A stretch of DNA of 64,000 nt, from the NCBI GenBank assembly GCA_944386645.1, contig CALXBW010000007.1, positions 1 through 64,000 of the forward strand, read 5' to 3'. The first letter of the stretch is position 1, and every line of letters starts with the position of its first letter. The DNA comes from an uncultured Clostridia bacterium (GTDB taxonomy: Bacteria > Bacillota > Clostridia > TANB77 > CAG-508). A program made the translations under genes and the position numbers. Of the stretch, positions 44,342-54,493 are shown in pieces. The notes beneath the pieces are model-generated. The model was given only the letters and a program-made list of their open reading frames with translations, searched no databases and was not told the origin of the DNA.

Positions 44342-45778
44342 ATGTCTAAAAATAATGAGTACGTTACAGAAATAACTAATATAGAAGATGATTTTGCAAA
44401 GTGGTATACAGATATTGTTTTAAAAGCTGAGTTAGCAGACTATTCGGATACAAAGGGTTGTATTGTTATTAGACCATATGGATATAAAATATGGGAAAAT
44501 ATCAAGAATTGCTTAGACAGAGAATTAAAAAGTATAGGAATAGAAAATACAAGTTTTCCTTTACTAATACCTGAAAGTTTACTACAAAAAGAAAAAGAAC
44601 ATGTAGAGGGATTTGCACCTGAAGTTGCATTAGTTACAGAAGCTGGTGGAAAAAAACTTGCAGAAAAATTATGTATTAGGCCTACTTCTGAAACAATATT
44701 TATGTCTATGTATTCAAAGTGGTTAAAATCTTGGAGAGACTTACCATTTTTATATAATCAGTGGTGTAATGTATTGAGATGGGAAAAGGAAACAAGACCT
44801 TTTCTAAGGTCAAGAGAATTTTTATGGCAAGAAGGTCATACAATTCATGAAACAGAGAAAGAAGCAAGAGAGCTTACACTAAGAATATTAGATATATATG
44901 CAGAAGTAATTGAAAACAATTTAGCTATGCCAGTAATTAAAGGAAAAAAAACGGAGATAGAGAAGTTTTCTGGAGCACAAGAAACTTATACAGTTGAATC
45001 TCTAATGTATGATGGAAGAGCATTACAATCAGGAACGTCTCATTATTTTGGGCAAAACTTTACAAAACCTTTTGATGTTAAATTTCAAAATAGAAATAGT
45101 GAAGATGAATATGCATATCAGACATCTTGGGGAATTAGTACACGATTAATAGGCGGGATTATTATGAGTCATGGAGATAACAGAGGATTAAAGCTTCCTC
45201 CTAAAATAGCGCCTATTCAAATAATTGTAGTTCCGATATCTATGAAAAATGATAAAGTTATTGCGAAATGTCAAGAAATATATGATAAACTTTCAAATCA
45301 ATTTAGAGTAAAAATAGATTTAAGAGACCAATATTCTGCAGGTTATAAATTTAATGATTGGGAAATGAGAGGAGTGCCTATAAGAATAGAATTAGGTTTA
45401 AGAGATATCGAAAATAATCAGTTAACAATAGTAAGAAGGGATACATTTGAGAAATTCAATTTAAAAATGGATGAATTGTTAAAAATAGGTGATATTTTGA
45501 ATAAGATTCAAGATAATATGTATAATACATGTTTAGAGCATAATATGAAAAAAACTAGTACGGTTACAACTCTTAATGAATTTGAAGAAAAAATAAATAA
45601 AAATCAAGGTTATATTAAAGCTATGTGGTGTGGTAATTCTGAATGTGAAAATAAAATCAGAGAAATTACTGGGGCAAAATCTAGATGTATACCATTTAAC
45701 CAAGAAAGAATCAGTGATATTTGTGTATGTTGTGGAAAAAAAGCTAAAGAAATGGTAATATGGGGAAGACAATATTAA
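44342..45778 (+). CDS. proS: Prolyl-tRNA synthetase (archaeal/eukaryal-type)
   Basis: 478 residues, AAGGAG ribosome site. Class II motifs: motif 1 region PYGYKIWENIKN, motif 2 LRWEKETRPFLRSREFLWQEGHT and motif 3 with GDNRGLKLPP. Anticodon-binding domain and a C-terminal zinc-like domain (MWCGNSECE ... ICVCCGKK, ending in Tyr) mark the ProRS type without the INS editing domain, frequent in Clostridia. Charges tRNA-Pro. No T-box is visible upstream. Single gene with its own terminator. Confidence 0.96.
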   Translation: MSKNNEYVTEITNIEDDFAKWYTDIVLKAELADYSDTKGCIVIRPYGYKIWENIKNCLDRELKSIGIENTSFPLLIPESLLQKEKEHVEGFAPEVALVTEAGGKKLAEKLCIRPTSETIFMSMYSKWLKSWRDLPFLYNQWCNVLRWEKETRPFLRSREFLWQEGHTIHETEKEARELTLRILDIYAEVIENNLAMPVIKGKKTEIEKFSGAQETYTVESLMYDGRALQSGTSHYFGQNFTKPFDVKFQNRNSEDEYAYQTSWGISTRLIGGIIMSHGDNRGLKLPPKIAPIQIIVVPISMKNDKVIAKCQEIYDKLSNQFRVKIDLRDQYSAGYKFNDWEMRGVPIRIELGLRDIENNQLTIVRRDTFEKFNLKMDELLKIGDILNKIQDNMYNTCLEHNMKKTSTVTTLNEFEEKINKNQGYIKAMWCGNSECENKIREITGAKSRCIPFNQERISDICVCCGKKAKEMVIWGRQY

Positions 45779-45798
45779 AATTATTTTGTTATAATATA

Positions 45799-45843
45799 AA
45801 ACAAAAGTAGATATAGAAAAATTAATTATATCTACTTTTGTTT
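45799..45843 (+). terminator. Terminator of proS
   Basis: AACAAAAGTAGATATA / TATATCTACTTTTGTT, then TTATTATTTT. Confidence 0.85.
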
Positions 45844-45917
45844 ATTATTTTATTTAAGTTAAAAATAATAATTAGTTAAATTCTGATTAAAGTATTTTTG
45901 ACTAAAATGGAGGTTTT

Positions 45918-47129
45918 ATGGATAAAACTTTAAAAGAAATAATTGAGAAAGTGAAAGAAAACGGAGGAAAGATATATCAAGTAGGTGGAAGTGTAAGAGA
46001 TGAAATATTGGGTATACCAAATAATGATGAAGATTATTGTGTGACAGGATTAGAAGAAGAAGAGTTTGAAAATATATTTCCAAATGCATTAGAATTAGGT
46101 AAAAGTTTTAAAGTATATAATATGGATGGTAAAGAAATTGCTCTAGCTAGGACTGAGAAAAAAACAAAGTTAGGTCATAAAGGATTTGAAATATGTACTA
46201 ATAAAAATATAACTATAGAACAAGATTTAAAAAGAAGAGATATAACAATTAATTCAATAGCAAAAGACTTATATACGAATAAATATATAGATCCATTTAA
46301 TGGAATAAGTGATATAAAAAATAAAATAATAAGAGCAACAAGTGATGCTTTCTGTGAAGATCCTTTAAGAGTATATCGAGTAGCAAGATTTTCTGCAACT
46401 TTAGATTTTTTTGTAGAAGATACTACTATAAATATGATGGAGACATTAAAAGATGAAATGTTATATATTTCGAAAGAAAGAGTTTTTAAGGAATTTTATA
46501 AGGCAATGAAAAGCAAAAATCCTCAAAAATTTTTTGAAGTTCTTTATAAAGCAAATGTTTTAAATGTTCATTTTGAAGAAATATATAATTTGAGTAAATA
46601 TGATTATAAAGAAGAAAATGCTTTTAAATATGTGATGAAAAAATTAAAAAATTCTGTAGATTTAACTGATGATGAGAATATAAGATTTGCTGTTTTAATG
46701 ATATGTATTGGTAATACTATGGAGAATAATACAATATTAAAATTAAATTTAAATAGTTTGGCAAAACGAATTGGATTGCCAAAAAAATGGATTGAATGTG
46801 TAAATAGTGCTATAATGAATATTGATAAATACATAAATTATAATAAACTAAATATATTACAAAAAGTAGATTTTCTTGAAAATGTATTTAAGTCTAATAT
46901 AGGATTTGATGGATTAAAAATTATGTGTATTGCTAATAATTGTTATAATATAGAGTATAATAATATAAACTTTGAAAAAATAGCAGAAGAAATGTTGAGA
47001 AAAATAGATGGTAAGTATATAATAAATAAATATAATACGAAACATGATAAATTATTTAAAGAGACATTAAGAAAAGAAAGAGCTAATTGGCTCAAAAATA
47101 ATATACATGGGGGAAGAAAAAATGTTTAA
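45918..47129 (+). CDS. cca: CCA-adding tRNA nucleotidyltransferase
   Basis: 403 residues, TGGAGG ribosome site. Motif A QVGGSVRDEILGIP with NDEDYCV (D-x-D region), motif B DLKRRDITINSIA, motif C DPFNGISDIKNKIIR and motif D EDPLRVYRVARFSA. The order and spacing resemble the E. coli-type class II enzyme more than the Bacillus one. Adds or repairs 3' CCA on tRNAs. A small pilin-like gene starts eight bases before its end. Confidence 0.93.
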   Translation: MDKTLKEIIEKVKENGGKIYQVGGSVRDEILGIPNNDEDYCVTGLEEEEFENIFPNALELGKSFKVYNMDGKEIALARTEKKTKLGHKGFEICTNKNITIEQDLKRRDITINSIAKDLYTNKYIDPFNGISDIKNKIIRATSDAFCEDPLRVYRVARFSATLDFFVEDTTINMMETLKDEMLYISKERVFKEFYKAMKSKNPQKFFEVLYKANVLNVHFEEIYNLSKYDYKEENAFKYVMKKLKNSVDLTDDENIRFAVLMICIGNTMENNTILKLNLNSLAKRIGLPKKWIECVNSAIMNIDKYINYNKLNILQKVDFLENVFKSNIGFDGLKIMCIANNCYNIEYNNINFEKIAEEMLRKIDGKYIINKYNTKHDKLFKETLRKERANWLKNNIHGGRKNV

Positions 47130-47589
47130 ATTAAAAAGTGAAAAAGGTTCAGTAGTAGTGTATGTTTTAGTTACAATGATAGTGTTTACTATTATTTGTG
47201 TTGCAATTTTTATAAGAAGTTCAAATAAGCAACAAATGCAAATTGAGACATTAGATAAGTTGCAAGAATTATATAGTAGTAATGAAACTGCTGAAGATGT
47301 ATATAAAAAGTATATCGGAGGAGATGTTATTCCAATATATACACAAGAACAATTTTTAGCAATAGGGTCAGATTCTGTGTTGAATATAAATAATACTGTT
47401 TATAAATTGTCAAAAGGTTTAACTTATTATTTGCAAAGTAATATTAATATATCTTCACGAAATGATGCTACAAATATAATCAATATGATAAAAAATAAAG
47501 AGATAAATTTTGAAGGGCAAGGCTATAAGATATATATGAGCAATGGAGATGTGTATACAGAAGATACTAATTATACAGAGCCAGAATGA
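47122..47589 (+). CDS. Pilin-like membrane protein, 155 residues
   Basis: ATG 47122 follows GGGGGAAG and overlaps the end of cca, so they are coupled. The N-terminus is short and basic (MFKLKSEKG), then a hydrophobic stretch (SVVVYVLVTMIVFTIICVAIFI) with the layout of a type IV pilin or minor pseudopilin (cleavage after Gly, helix, then a globular domain). The canonical Glu at +5 is missing. A prepilin peptidase is encoded at 19990. Extracellular domain of about 120 residues, unknown role. Confidence 0.55.
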   Translation: MFKLKSEKGSVVVYVLVTMIVFTIICVAIFIRSSNKQQMQIETLDKLQELYSSNETAEDVYKKYIGGDVIPIYTQEQFLAIGSDSVLNINNTVYKLSKGLTYYLQSNINISSRNDATNIINMIKNKEINFEGQGYKIYMSNGDVYTEDTNYTEPE

Positions 47590-47637
47590 TATTGTCGTTT
47601 TTTTGTACTATTAAATTTAGCTCTGAACAGTAACATG

Positions 47638-47671
47638 AATGTGAATAAAATTCATCAATTTTATTCACATT
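47638..47671. terminator. Long hairpin between the pilin-like gene and minD
   Basis: AATGTGAATAAAATT-catc-AATTTTATTCACATT, perfect 15-bp stem; only a weak T run follows. TTGACT (47674-47679), 17 bases, TAATAT (47697-47702) just after it may be the minD promoter. Confidence 0.7.
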
Positions 47672-47738
47672 CATTGACTTTTACATAAAAAAATAATAAT
47701 ATATTATAGATGAATAAAAACTAATTAAGGAGGATTTT

Positions 47739-48539
47739 ATGGGAGAAGTTATAGTAATAACCTCAGGTAAAGGTGGAGTAGGCAAGACAACAACAACTGC
47801 AAATCTTGGTTCTGCATTAGCTTTAAATGGAAAAAAGGTTGTTTTAGTAGATACAGATATAGGCTTAAGAAACTTAGATGTTGTAATGGGACTTGAAAAT
47901 AGAATTGTTTATGACATAGTAGATGTTGTTGAAAAAAAATGTAAACTTAGACAAGCACTAATAAAAGATAAAAGATTTAAAGAACTATATTTACTACCTG
48001 CTGCACAAACTAGAGATAAAAGTGCTGTGAATGAAGAACAAATGATAGAACTAACAGATAAACTAAAAGAAGAATTCGATTTTATATTAATTGATTGCCC
48101 TGCAGGAATAGAACAAGGATTCAAAAATGCTATAGCAGGAGCTAATAGGGCTATAGTTGTTACAACAGCAGAAATATCAGCCATAAGAGATGCCGATAGA
48201 ATAATAGGATTACTAGAGTCATCTGAAATAAAGAATCCTGAATTAGTGATAAATAGATTAAGGCCAGCTATGGTAAAAAAAGGCGAAATGATGGATGTTA
48301 ATGATATTGTTGATTTATTATCAATAGAATTAATAGGTGTAGTACCAGATGATGAATACATAATTACGCAAACAAATAGAGGCGAACCAGTTATTTCGAA
48401 TAAAAAAGCACCTTCAGGCAAAGCTTATTTAGAGATTGCTAGAAGAATTCTAGGGGAAAATATTGAAGTCTCAATACCTGGAAAAGAAAAGGAAGGTTTC
48501 TTTAGTAAGTTAAAAAGTATATTTACACGAAAAAAATAG
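47739..48539 (+). CDS. minD: Septum-site determining ATPase MinD
   Basis: 266 residues, AAGGAGG. Deviant Walker A GKGGVGKTTTTANLG, Walker A' VLVDTDIGLRNLDVVMG, Walker B FILIDCPAG, and a C-terminal amphipathic helix (FFSKLKSIFTRKK) for membrane binding. Restricts FtsZ ring placement to midcell with MinE, encoded 13 bases downstream. Followed by rodA, a typical clostridial min-rodA locus. Confidence 0.97.
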   Translation: MGEVIVITSGKGGVGKTTTTANLGSALALNGKKVVLVDTDIGLRNLDVVMGLENRIVYDIVDVVEKKCKLRQALIKDKRFKELYLLPAAQTRDKSAVNEEQMIELTDKLKEEFDFILIDCPAGIEQGFKNAIAGANRAIVVTTAEISAIRDADRIIGLLESSEIKNPELVINRLRPAMVKKGEMMDVNDIVDLLSIELIGVVPDDEYIITQTNRGEPVISNKKAPSGKAYLEIARRILGENIEVSIPGKEKEGFFSKLKSIFTRKK

Positions 48540-48552
48540 TTGGAGGTAAAGC

Positions 48553-49152
48553 ATGTTTGAAAATGTTTTAAAATTTTTTAAAGGTATGTCAAAAAAGAAA
48601 CAAAATGAAAATCAATCTAAAGATACTGCGAAAGAGAGACTTCATTTAGTTCTAATGCAAGATAGAGCAAATGTATCTGCAGACTTCCTAGAATTAATGA
48701 AACAAGAGATAATAGAAGTTATAAAAAAATATGTAGAGGTTGATGAAAAATCTATAGATGTAAGGCTTACTAATAAGTCAAATGACGATGGTACAAATGG
48801 AGCACCTGCATTATATGCTAATATACCAATAGTTAATATAAGAAATGATATGAAAAAGGAAATAATAAAAGAAGAAAATGATGAAAAAGTATTAGAAGAT
48901 AAAAAAGATGAGAAAAAAGAATTAGATAAAAAAAATGAAATGTCTGAGCAAAAGCAAGAAGAAGTTGAATTAGAAAAAAATATAGATGAAAATAAAGAAG
49001 AACAAAAAAATGAGGATGAAGAAAATAATAATAAGGAAAAAGAAATAATTGAGGAAAAAATAGAAGAGGTAGAAAAAGGTGACAATAAACAAGAGAATAT
49101 AGATGAAAAAGAAATAAAAGAAGAAAAAATAAAAGAGGGTAGCAAAGTATAA
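48553..49152 (+). CDS. minE: Cell-division topological specificity factor MinE with a long acidic tail
   Basis: 199 residues, about twice the usual length. Residues 1-95 are MinE: MFENVLKFFKGM membrane-targeting helix, RLHLVLMQDRANVSADFLELMKQEI and DVRLTNKSN...LYANIPI. From about 98 on the sequence is nearly all Glu, Lys, Asp, Asn and Gln, probably a disordered or long-helical extension. It is in frame with no sign of fusion to a known domain. Releases MinD from the membrane. Confidence 0.93.
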   Translation: MFENVLKFFKGMSKKKQNENQSKDTAKERLHLVLMQDRANVSADFLELMKQEIIEVIKKYVEVDEKSIDVRLTNKSNDDGTNGAPALYANIPIVNIRNDMKKEIIKEENDEKVLEDKKDEKKELDKKNEMSEQKQEEVELEKNIDENKEEQKNEDEENNNKEKEIIEEKIEEVEKGDNKQENIDEKEIKEEKIKEGSKV

Positions 49153-49206
49153 AATTAAATATATATAAAGAACTAAAAAATATTTTTTAAGATTTGAGGT
49201 TATTAA

Positions 49207-50315
49207 ATGAAAAAGAGAATTCTTAAAAATATGGACTGGGGAATACTTATATGTAGTTTAATATTATTTGCTGTAGGAGCAATTGCATTGTTATCTGCAA
49301 CTCAAAATTCTGATTATGAAGAGTTTAAAAAACAAATACAATGGTTTTTAATATGTATACCAATATTTTTGATTGTGGTATCAATAGATTATGAATTGAT
49401 TGCGAAGTTTTCACCAATATATTATGGAGTTACTATTATTTTATTAATATTAGTACTCTTTACAGAAGAAAAAAATGGTGCTACAAGCTGGTTTGATTTA
49501 AAATTTTTTCAATTTCAACCAGCAGAGTTTGCTAAAATTACTGTAATATTATTTATTGCTTTTATAATGACGAAATTACAGAAAAGGAAAAAGACAGATA
49601 TTAATAAACCATTAAGATTATTAGCTGTTATAGTTAGTTTAGCAGTTCCTATATTATTAATTATTAAACAGCCTGATTATGGTACAGCTATGGCATTCAT
49701 AGTAGCATTTGCATTTATGTTATTTGTTTGTGGAATATATAAAAGATATATATTTGGGGCTATTTTAGCAGTTGTAATAATTGTTCCAATATTATTTATA
49801 TATGTGTTACCAGATCATGCAAAAAAAAGGATAGAGGTATTCTTAGATCCAAATCTAGATCCTCGTGGCTCTGGATATAATATAATACAATCAAAGTTAG
49901 CAATTGGTGCAGGACAATTATTAGGAATGGGAATTTTTAAAGGAAATCAAACACAATTAGGTTTCTTATATCCTAAAACAACAGATTTTATATATTCTGT
50001 GATAGGTGAAGAAATGGGATTCCTTGTTGCAGGTGGTGTAGTAGTAATATATGTAACACTCATAACTCGAGCGATTTATATAGCAAAAACTGCAAAAGAT
50101 GATCTGCGGTTCATATATAGCTAGTGGAATTGCAGGCATATTCTTCTTCCATATGGCAGAAAATATTGGTATGACGATAGGGTTACTTCCAATAACAGGG
50201 GTTCCACTGCCTTTTGTCAGTTATCGGAGGAAGTTCATTAATAACAAGTTTTATATTACTAGGTTTATTAATGAATATAAGTGGAAGAAGACAAAAGGCA
50301 ATATTCGTAGAATAA
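49207..50315 (+). CDS. rodA: RodA/FtsW-type peptidoglycan glycosyltransferase, two +1 shifts at CGG
   Basis: A SEDS-family protein whose conserved frame is broken twice. In frame 1 it reads to AKDDL then CGG (50107-50109) and soon stops. Skipping that C gives [39 protein letters not shown], then CGG (50225-50227); skipping that C gives [20 protein letters not shown] and a stop at 50313-50315, overlapping the dusB ribosome site. The joined product is 368 residues, the family length, with ten membrane helices and the hallmark PLPFVSYGGSS. It polymerises glycan strands for elongation. An essential-type gene is unlikely to carry two random mutations, so recoding is favoured. Confidence 0.88.
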
Positions 50316-50324
50316 GGAGTATAT

Positions 50325-51302
50325 ATGTATTTGCATAAATTAAAAATAAAAAATGTGGAGCTAGAAAATAATATTTTTCTAGCTCCAATGGCAGGTATAA
50401 CAGACCTGCCATTTAGATTAATATGTAAAGAGTTTGGACCCGGTCTAGTATTTACAGAGATGATAAGCAGTAAAGGTATATTTTACAATGATGAAAAAAC
50501 ATTAAAATTAATGAATATGAAAAATGAAAAAAAGCCTATAGCTATTCAAATTTTTGGAAGTGATATAGAAGCTATAAGGTGTGCTACAAAATTTGTATCT
50601 GAATATGCTGATATTATTGACATAAATATGGGATGTCCTGCTCCAAAAGTAGTAAAAAACGGAGATGGAAGTAAATTATTATTAAATTTAGATTTGGTAG
50701 GAAAAATTGTAGAAACAGTTGTTAAAAATAGTAATGGGGTTCCTGTAAGTGTAAAAATAAGAAAAGGATGGAATAAAGAAAATGTTGTAGCTGTGAAAGC
50801 AGCTAGAATTATTGAATCCGCGGGTGCATCTATGTTAACAATTCATGGTAGAACAAGAGATGAATATTATTCAGGAAATGTTGATTTGGATATAATAAAA
50901 GAAGTGAAAGAATCTGTTAGAATTCCTGTAATAGGCAATGGAGATATAATAGATGAAAAATCAGCTGTAAAGATGTTTGAATATACTGGAGTAGATGGAA
51001 TTATGATTGGAAGAGGAGCCTTAGGAAACCCATGGATTTTTAATAAATTAATATACTATCTAGAAAATGGAAAGTATAAAGATGATGTAAACAATGAAGA
51101 GAAATTAAATATTATTTTAAAACATTTAGAGTTATTAGTCGAAGAAAAAGGTGAAATAGTTGCTGTAAAGGAAATACGAAAACATATAGGTTGGTACATT
51201 AAAAATTTGAAAAATTCTAGTAAAATAAGAGGAATTATAAATACTATAACTGATAGGAAAAGCTTAGAAAATTATTTAATAGAATACTTTAAAGCTATTT
51301 GA
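50325..51302 (+). CDS. dusB: tRNA-dihydrouridine synthase (DusB-type)
   Basis: 325 residues, AAGGAG overlapping the rodA stop. FMN-binding TIM barrel beginning [13 protein letters not shown], catalytic Cys in [27 protein letters not shown] and the FMN phosphate loop [10 protein letters not shown]. Reduces uridines in tRNA D-loops. Co-transcribed with minD-minE-rodA. Confidence 0.95.
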   Translation: MYLHKLKIKNVELENNIFLAPMAGITDLPFRLICKEFGPGLVFTEMISSKGIFYNDEKTLKLMNMKNEKKPIAIQIFGSDIEAIRCATKFVSEYADIIDINMGCPAPKVVKNGDGSKLLLNLDLVGKIVETVVKNSNGVPVSVKIRKGWNKENVVAVKAARIIESAGASMLTIHGRTRDEYYSGNVDLDIIKEVKESVRIPVIGNGDIIDEKSAVKMFEYTGVDGIMIGRGALGNPWIFNKLIYYLENGKYKDDVNNEEKLNIILKHLELLVEEKGEIVAVKEIRKHIGWYIKNLKNSSKIRGIINTITDRKSLENYLIEYFKAI

Positions 51303-51427
51303 ATAAAAATGGTAAGAGGATAATTTTATCTTCTTATCATTTTTTTTGTTAATGCTCATAAAATATATTTAATTTTTTTGAAGTGATTAATTGAATTTTG
51401 AGCTTTAAGTTTTTAGGAGGATATATA

Positions 51428-52069
51428 GTGAAAAATAATAAAAAAGTATTAATATTTATAGTTTTAATTATTTTGTTTTTAAGTATAGTTTTTTTTATAA
51501 AAAATTATTATAAAAATATGATTATTGGCAATAATATAAGTAGTAAATCTACACAAGAAATTGTAGATAATATTTTAAATATGAAATCCTATGATTCAAA
51601 TATAACAGTCAAAATAATTAGCAATAAAAACGAGAATACATATGTTATAAATCAAGCTAATATAGGTGATAAATTATTTAAACAAGAAATATTAGAGCCA
51701 GAAAATATAAAAGGTACAGTAATTATATATGATAACGGAAAATTAAACATAAAAAATACAAAATTGAATTTGAATAAACTATATGAAGATTATAAATATA
51801 TTACAAATAATCAATTATTATTAAAATCTTTTATAGATGATTATAAAAATAAAGAAATAGCAAACTTTGATGAAAATGAAGAGAATATAGTATTAAATGT
51901 TAAAACAGATGTAAATAAATATATTGTTTATAAAACTTTAATAATTGATAAAAGTACAGGGAAGCCAAAAGAATTACAGGTAAAAGATGGTTCACAAAAT
52001 ACACTAGTTTACATATTATATAATAGGATAGAGGTTAATGGAATAAAAGATGATAAAATATTATCTTAA
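51428..52069 (+). CDS. GerS-like lipid-binding/germination protein (tentative)
   Basis: 213 residues; GTG 51428 with AGGAGG upstream. One N-terminal helix (VLIFIVLIILFLSIVFF), then a LolA/GerS-like beta-rich domain: ...EIVDNILNMKSYDSNITVKI, GTVIIYDNGKLNIKN and ...TLIIDKSTGKPKELQVKD. It lacks a lipobox Cys, so it stays as a signal-anchored membrane protein. In C. difficile GerS is needed for cortex modification in spores; here the family call rests on pattern only. Confidence 0.55.
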   Translation: MKNNKKVLIFIVLIILFLSIVFFIKNYYKNMIIGNNISSKSTQEIVDNILNMKSYDSNITVKIISNKNENTYVINQANIGDKLFKQEILEPENIKGTVIIYDNGKLNIKNTKLNLNKLYEDYKYITNNQLLLKSFIDDYKNKEIANFDENEENIVLNVKTDVNKYIVYKTLIIDKSTGKPKELQVKDGSQNTLVYILYNRIEVNGIKDDKILS

Positions 52070-52147
52070 ATATAAATTAGCTTCTACAATATTTAAAATA
52101 TAACAAAATATAAATTCTAAATATGGAAATTAGTAGGAGTGAATATT

Positions 52148-52498
52148 ATGATAATAAAAAGAGGAGATATGTTTTATGCTGATTTAAGTCCAGTAGTTGG
52201 TTCAGAGCAAGGTGGGATACGTCCTGTTTTAATTATACAAAATGATTTGGGAAATAAATATAGCCCTACTGTTATAGCAGCTGCAATAACATCGCAAATA
52301 AATAAAAATAAATTACCTACTCATATAGAAATAGATTCAGAAGAATTTGGATTAAAATCTGATTCTGTAATTTTAACAGAGCAAATTAGAACTATTGATA
52401 AGAGTAGACTTAAAGAAAAAATTGGTCATATAGATGATGAAAATATAATGAATAAAATAAATAATGCTTTAGGAGTAAGTTTTGGATTGGATGAATAG
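52148..52498 (+). CDS. mazF: MazF/PemK-type endoribonuclease
   Basis: 116 residues from ATG 52148 (GTG 52139 is within the AGGAGTG ribosome site). Signature [28 protein letters not shown], then [14 protein letters not shown] and [16 protein letters not shown]: an EndoA/NdoA-like mRNA interferase that cuts RNA at short motifs. No antitoxin gene precedes it: the upstream gene is a membrane protein ending 78 bases before, so the antitoxin is elsewhere or absent. Confidence 0.92.
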   Translation: MIIKRGDMFYADLSPVVGSEQGGIRPVLIIQNDLGNKYSPTVIAAAITSQINKNKLPTHIEIDSEEFGLKSDSVILTEQIRTIDKSRLKEKIGHIDDENIMNKINNALGVSFGLDE

Positions 52499-52540
52499 TT
52501 GAGCAATATTGACTCAACTATTCATCTAATCCATATTTTT
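52484..52540 (+). terminator. Terminator of mazF
   Basis: GGATTGGATGAATAGTTGAG (52484-52503) pairs with CTCAACTATTCATCTAATCC (52513-52532), then ATATTTTT. The stem overlaps the last codons. Confidence 0.85.
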
Positions 52541-52543
52541 ATT

Positions 52544-52685
52544 AGAAAATAAAGTATTTTTTATTTGTAATTCCCAATATCGTATAGTCTGTAAAATAAT
52601 ATAGAAATGATATATAGTAATTTATAACAGACTGTAACTTGATGGTCCCACGAATTTTTACATCATAAAAAATACATTTTTTTCT
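52544..52685. repeat. Dispersed structured element, copy 2 (142 bp)
   Basis: Ends AGAAAATAAAGTATTTTTTAT (52544-52564) and its near inverse (52665-52685). Core TTGTAATTCCCAATATCG, AGTCTGT ... ACAGACT with a 41-base AT-rich loop between, then TGTAACTTGATGGTCCCACG. The most diverged of the three copies. It lies between the mazF terminator and the next gene. Confidence 0.85.
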
Positions 52686-52811
52686 TGAATTAGTAAGTTT
52701 AATTTTAAATAGTTAATGGAATAAAAATTTTTTCATTACAATAATATTGTAAGAATCTTTGTGTTATGATAAGATATAATAAATTTTATAAAGAAAAAAA
52801 GAGGGAATTAG

Positions 52812-54459
52812 ATGGATAAGAAAAAAAATTTAGCTTTTAATATTTTAGCTATTGTTTTAATAGCTGTATTTTGTTTAGCAATATCACCAGTTACATTACA
52901 AAATGATACATATTATACAATAGCAATAGGTGAATATATAGCTCAAAATGGAATATCAGTTTTATCAAACGGAGTGGATCCTTTTTCATGGCATGAAGGT
53001 TTACCATATACTTTTCCTCATTGGCTATATGATTTAGGAATGTTTGAAATATTTAATATAGGTGGATTTGATGGAATATATATATCAACACTTATATTAT
53101 CATGTATATTAGGAATAGCAGTTTATTTCGTAAATTCAAAATTAACCAAGAATAAAGTACTATCTTTTCTTATAACAATACGGTGTGATGTATTTTATGA
53201 AATCATATGTAGCAGCTAGAGCACAACTTGTTACATTTATTTTGTTTATTATTGCTATATATTTTATTGAAAAATTCTTAGAATCCAAAAAGAAGAGATA
53301 TGCAGTTGGGCTTATAATAATTCCAACACTTATTGCAAATCTTCATGTAGCTGTATGGCCATTTTATTTTGTTTTATTCTTACCTTATATTGGTGAGTAC
53401 ATAATTTCACTATTAGGAAATGCAAATTTAATTAGAATAATAAAAATAAAATTTTTAAAATTGAAACTGAATAAAAAGAATATAAATGAAGAAAAAATAA
53501 AAAATATACAAGCTAGGATTGCTTCGCTTGAAGCTGAAATGATTATACAAAATGAAAATACAAATAAACGTAGAACAAGATCATATAAAATAATAATTGA
53601 AAAAAATGATAATGTTAAGGCACTAATATTAATAATGATAATATGTGGATTTACAGGACTACTTACTCCACTTGGAGATACGCCATATACATATTTATTA
53701 AAAACTGTTGAAGGAAATACTATGGATAATATAAATGAGCACTTACCTCTTACGTTGATTAATTCAAAGGATTTCTTATGCTTAATAATTGTATTTTTAG
53801 CAATATTATTATTTACAGATACTAAAATTAGATTAAGAGATTTGTTTATGATTGGAGGTTTGTTGTTATTAGCATTAAGCTCTAGAAGACAAATTTCAAT
53901 GTTTGTATTAATAGGTTCAGTTGTCTTGAACAGATTGGTAACATCATTATTCAATAAGTATGATCCAAAAGGGTTTGATAAACTAAAGAATTTTATGCTC
54001 AAGTCAGAGGGAGTTATTATTACTGTTGGTATAGTTTTAATTATAAGTATTTATATGTTTAAACCAAAAGTTAATAATCAATATATAAGTGAAAGTTCAT
54101 ATCCAGTAGCTGCTTCAAATTATATATTAGAAAATGTAGATATAGAAAATATGAGAATATATAATGAATATAATTATGGAAGTTATTTATTATTTAGAGG
54201 AATACCAGTATTTATAGATTCAAGAGCTGATTTATATGCTCCAGAATTTAATGGAGGAAGAGATATATTTTCAGATTTTATTAATATATCTAATATAAGT
54301 GTATATTATGAAAATAAATTTAAAGAATATGAAATAACACATGTTTTAGTTTATAAAAATGCCAAATTAAATATGTTCTTATCTAGAAATCCAGATTATA
54401 AATTGTTATATAATGATGATTATTTCTATTTTTATGAAAGATTGGCAAGTAATGATTAA
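52812..54459 (+). CDS. Polytopic membrane protein, +1 shift at CGG
   Basis: Frame 1 from ATG 52812 reads to ...KVLSFLITI then CGG (53181-53183) and stops at 53219. Skipping the C gives I-G-VMYFMKSYVAARAQLVTF and an open frame to 54459, 548 residues in all. About ten membrane helices; an early luminal motif (NDTYYTIAIGEYI, DPFSWHEGLPYTFPHWLYD) and a soluble C-terminal segment (YNYGSYLLFRG, FIDSRADLY) resemble GT-C type glycosyltransferase-like proteins, but no catalytic motif is certain. The downstream ORF's own ATG (53188) lies within a helix and lacks a ribosome site, so separate translation is unlikely. Confidence 0.75.
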
Positions 54460-54493
54460 ATAGCATTTATTAATTGCTCAAATGGAGGTTACT

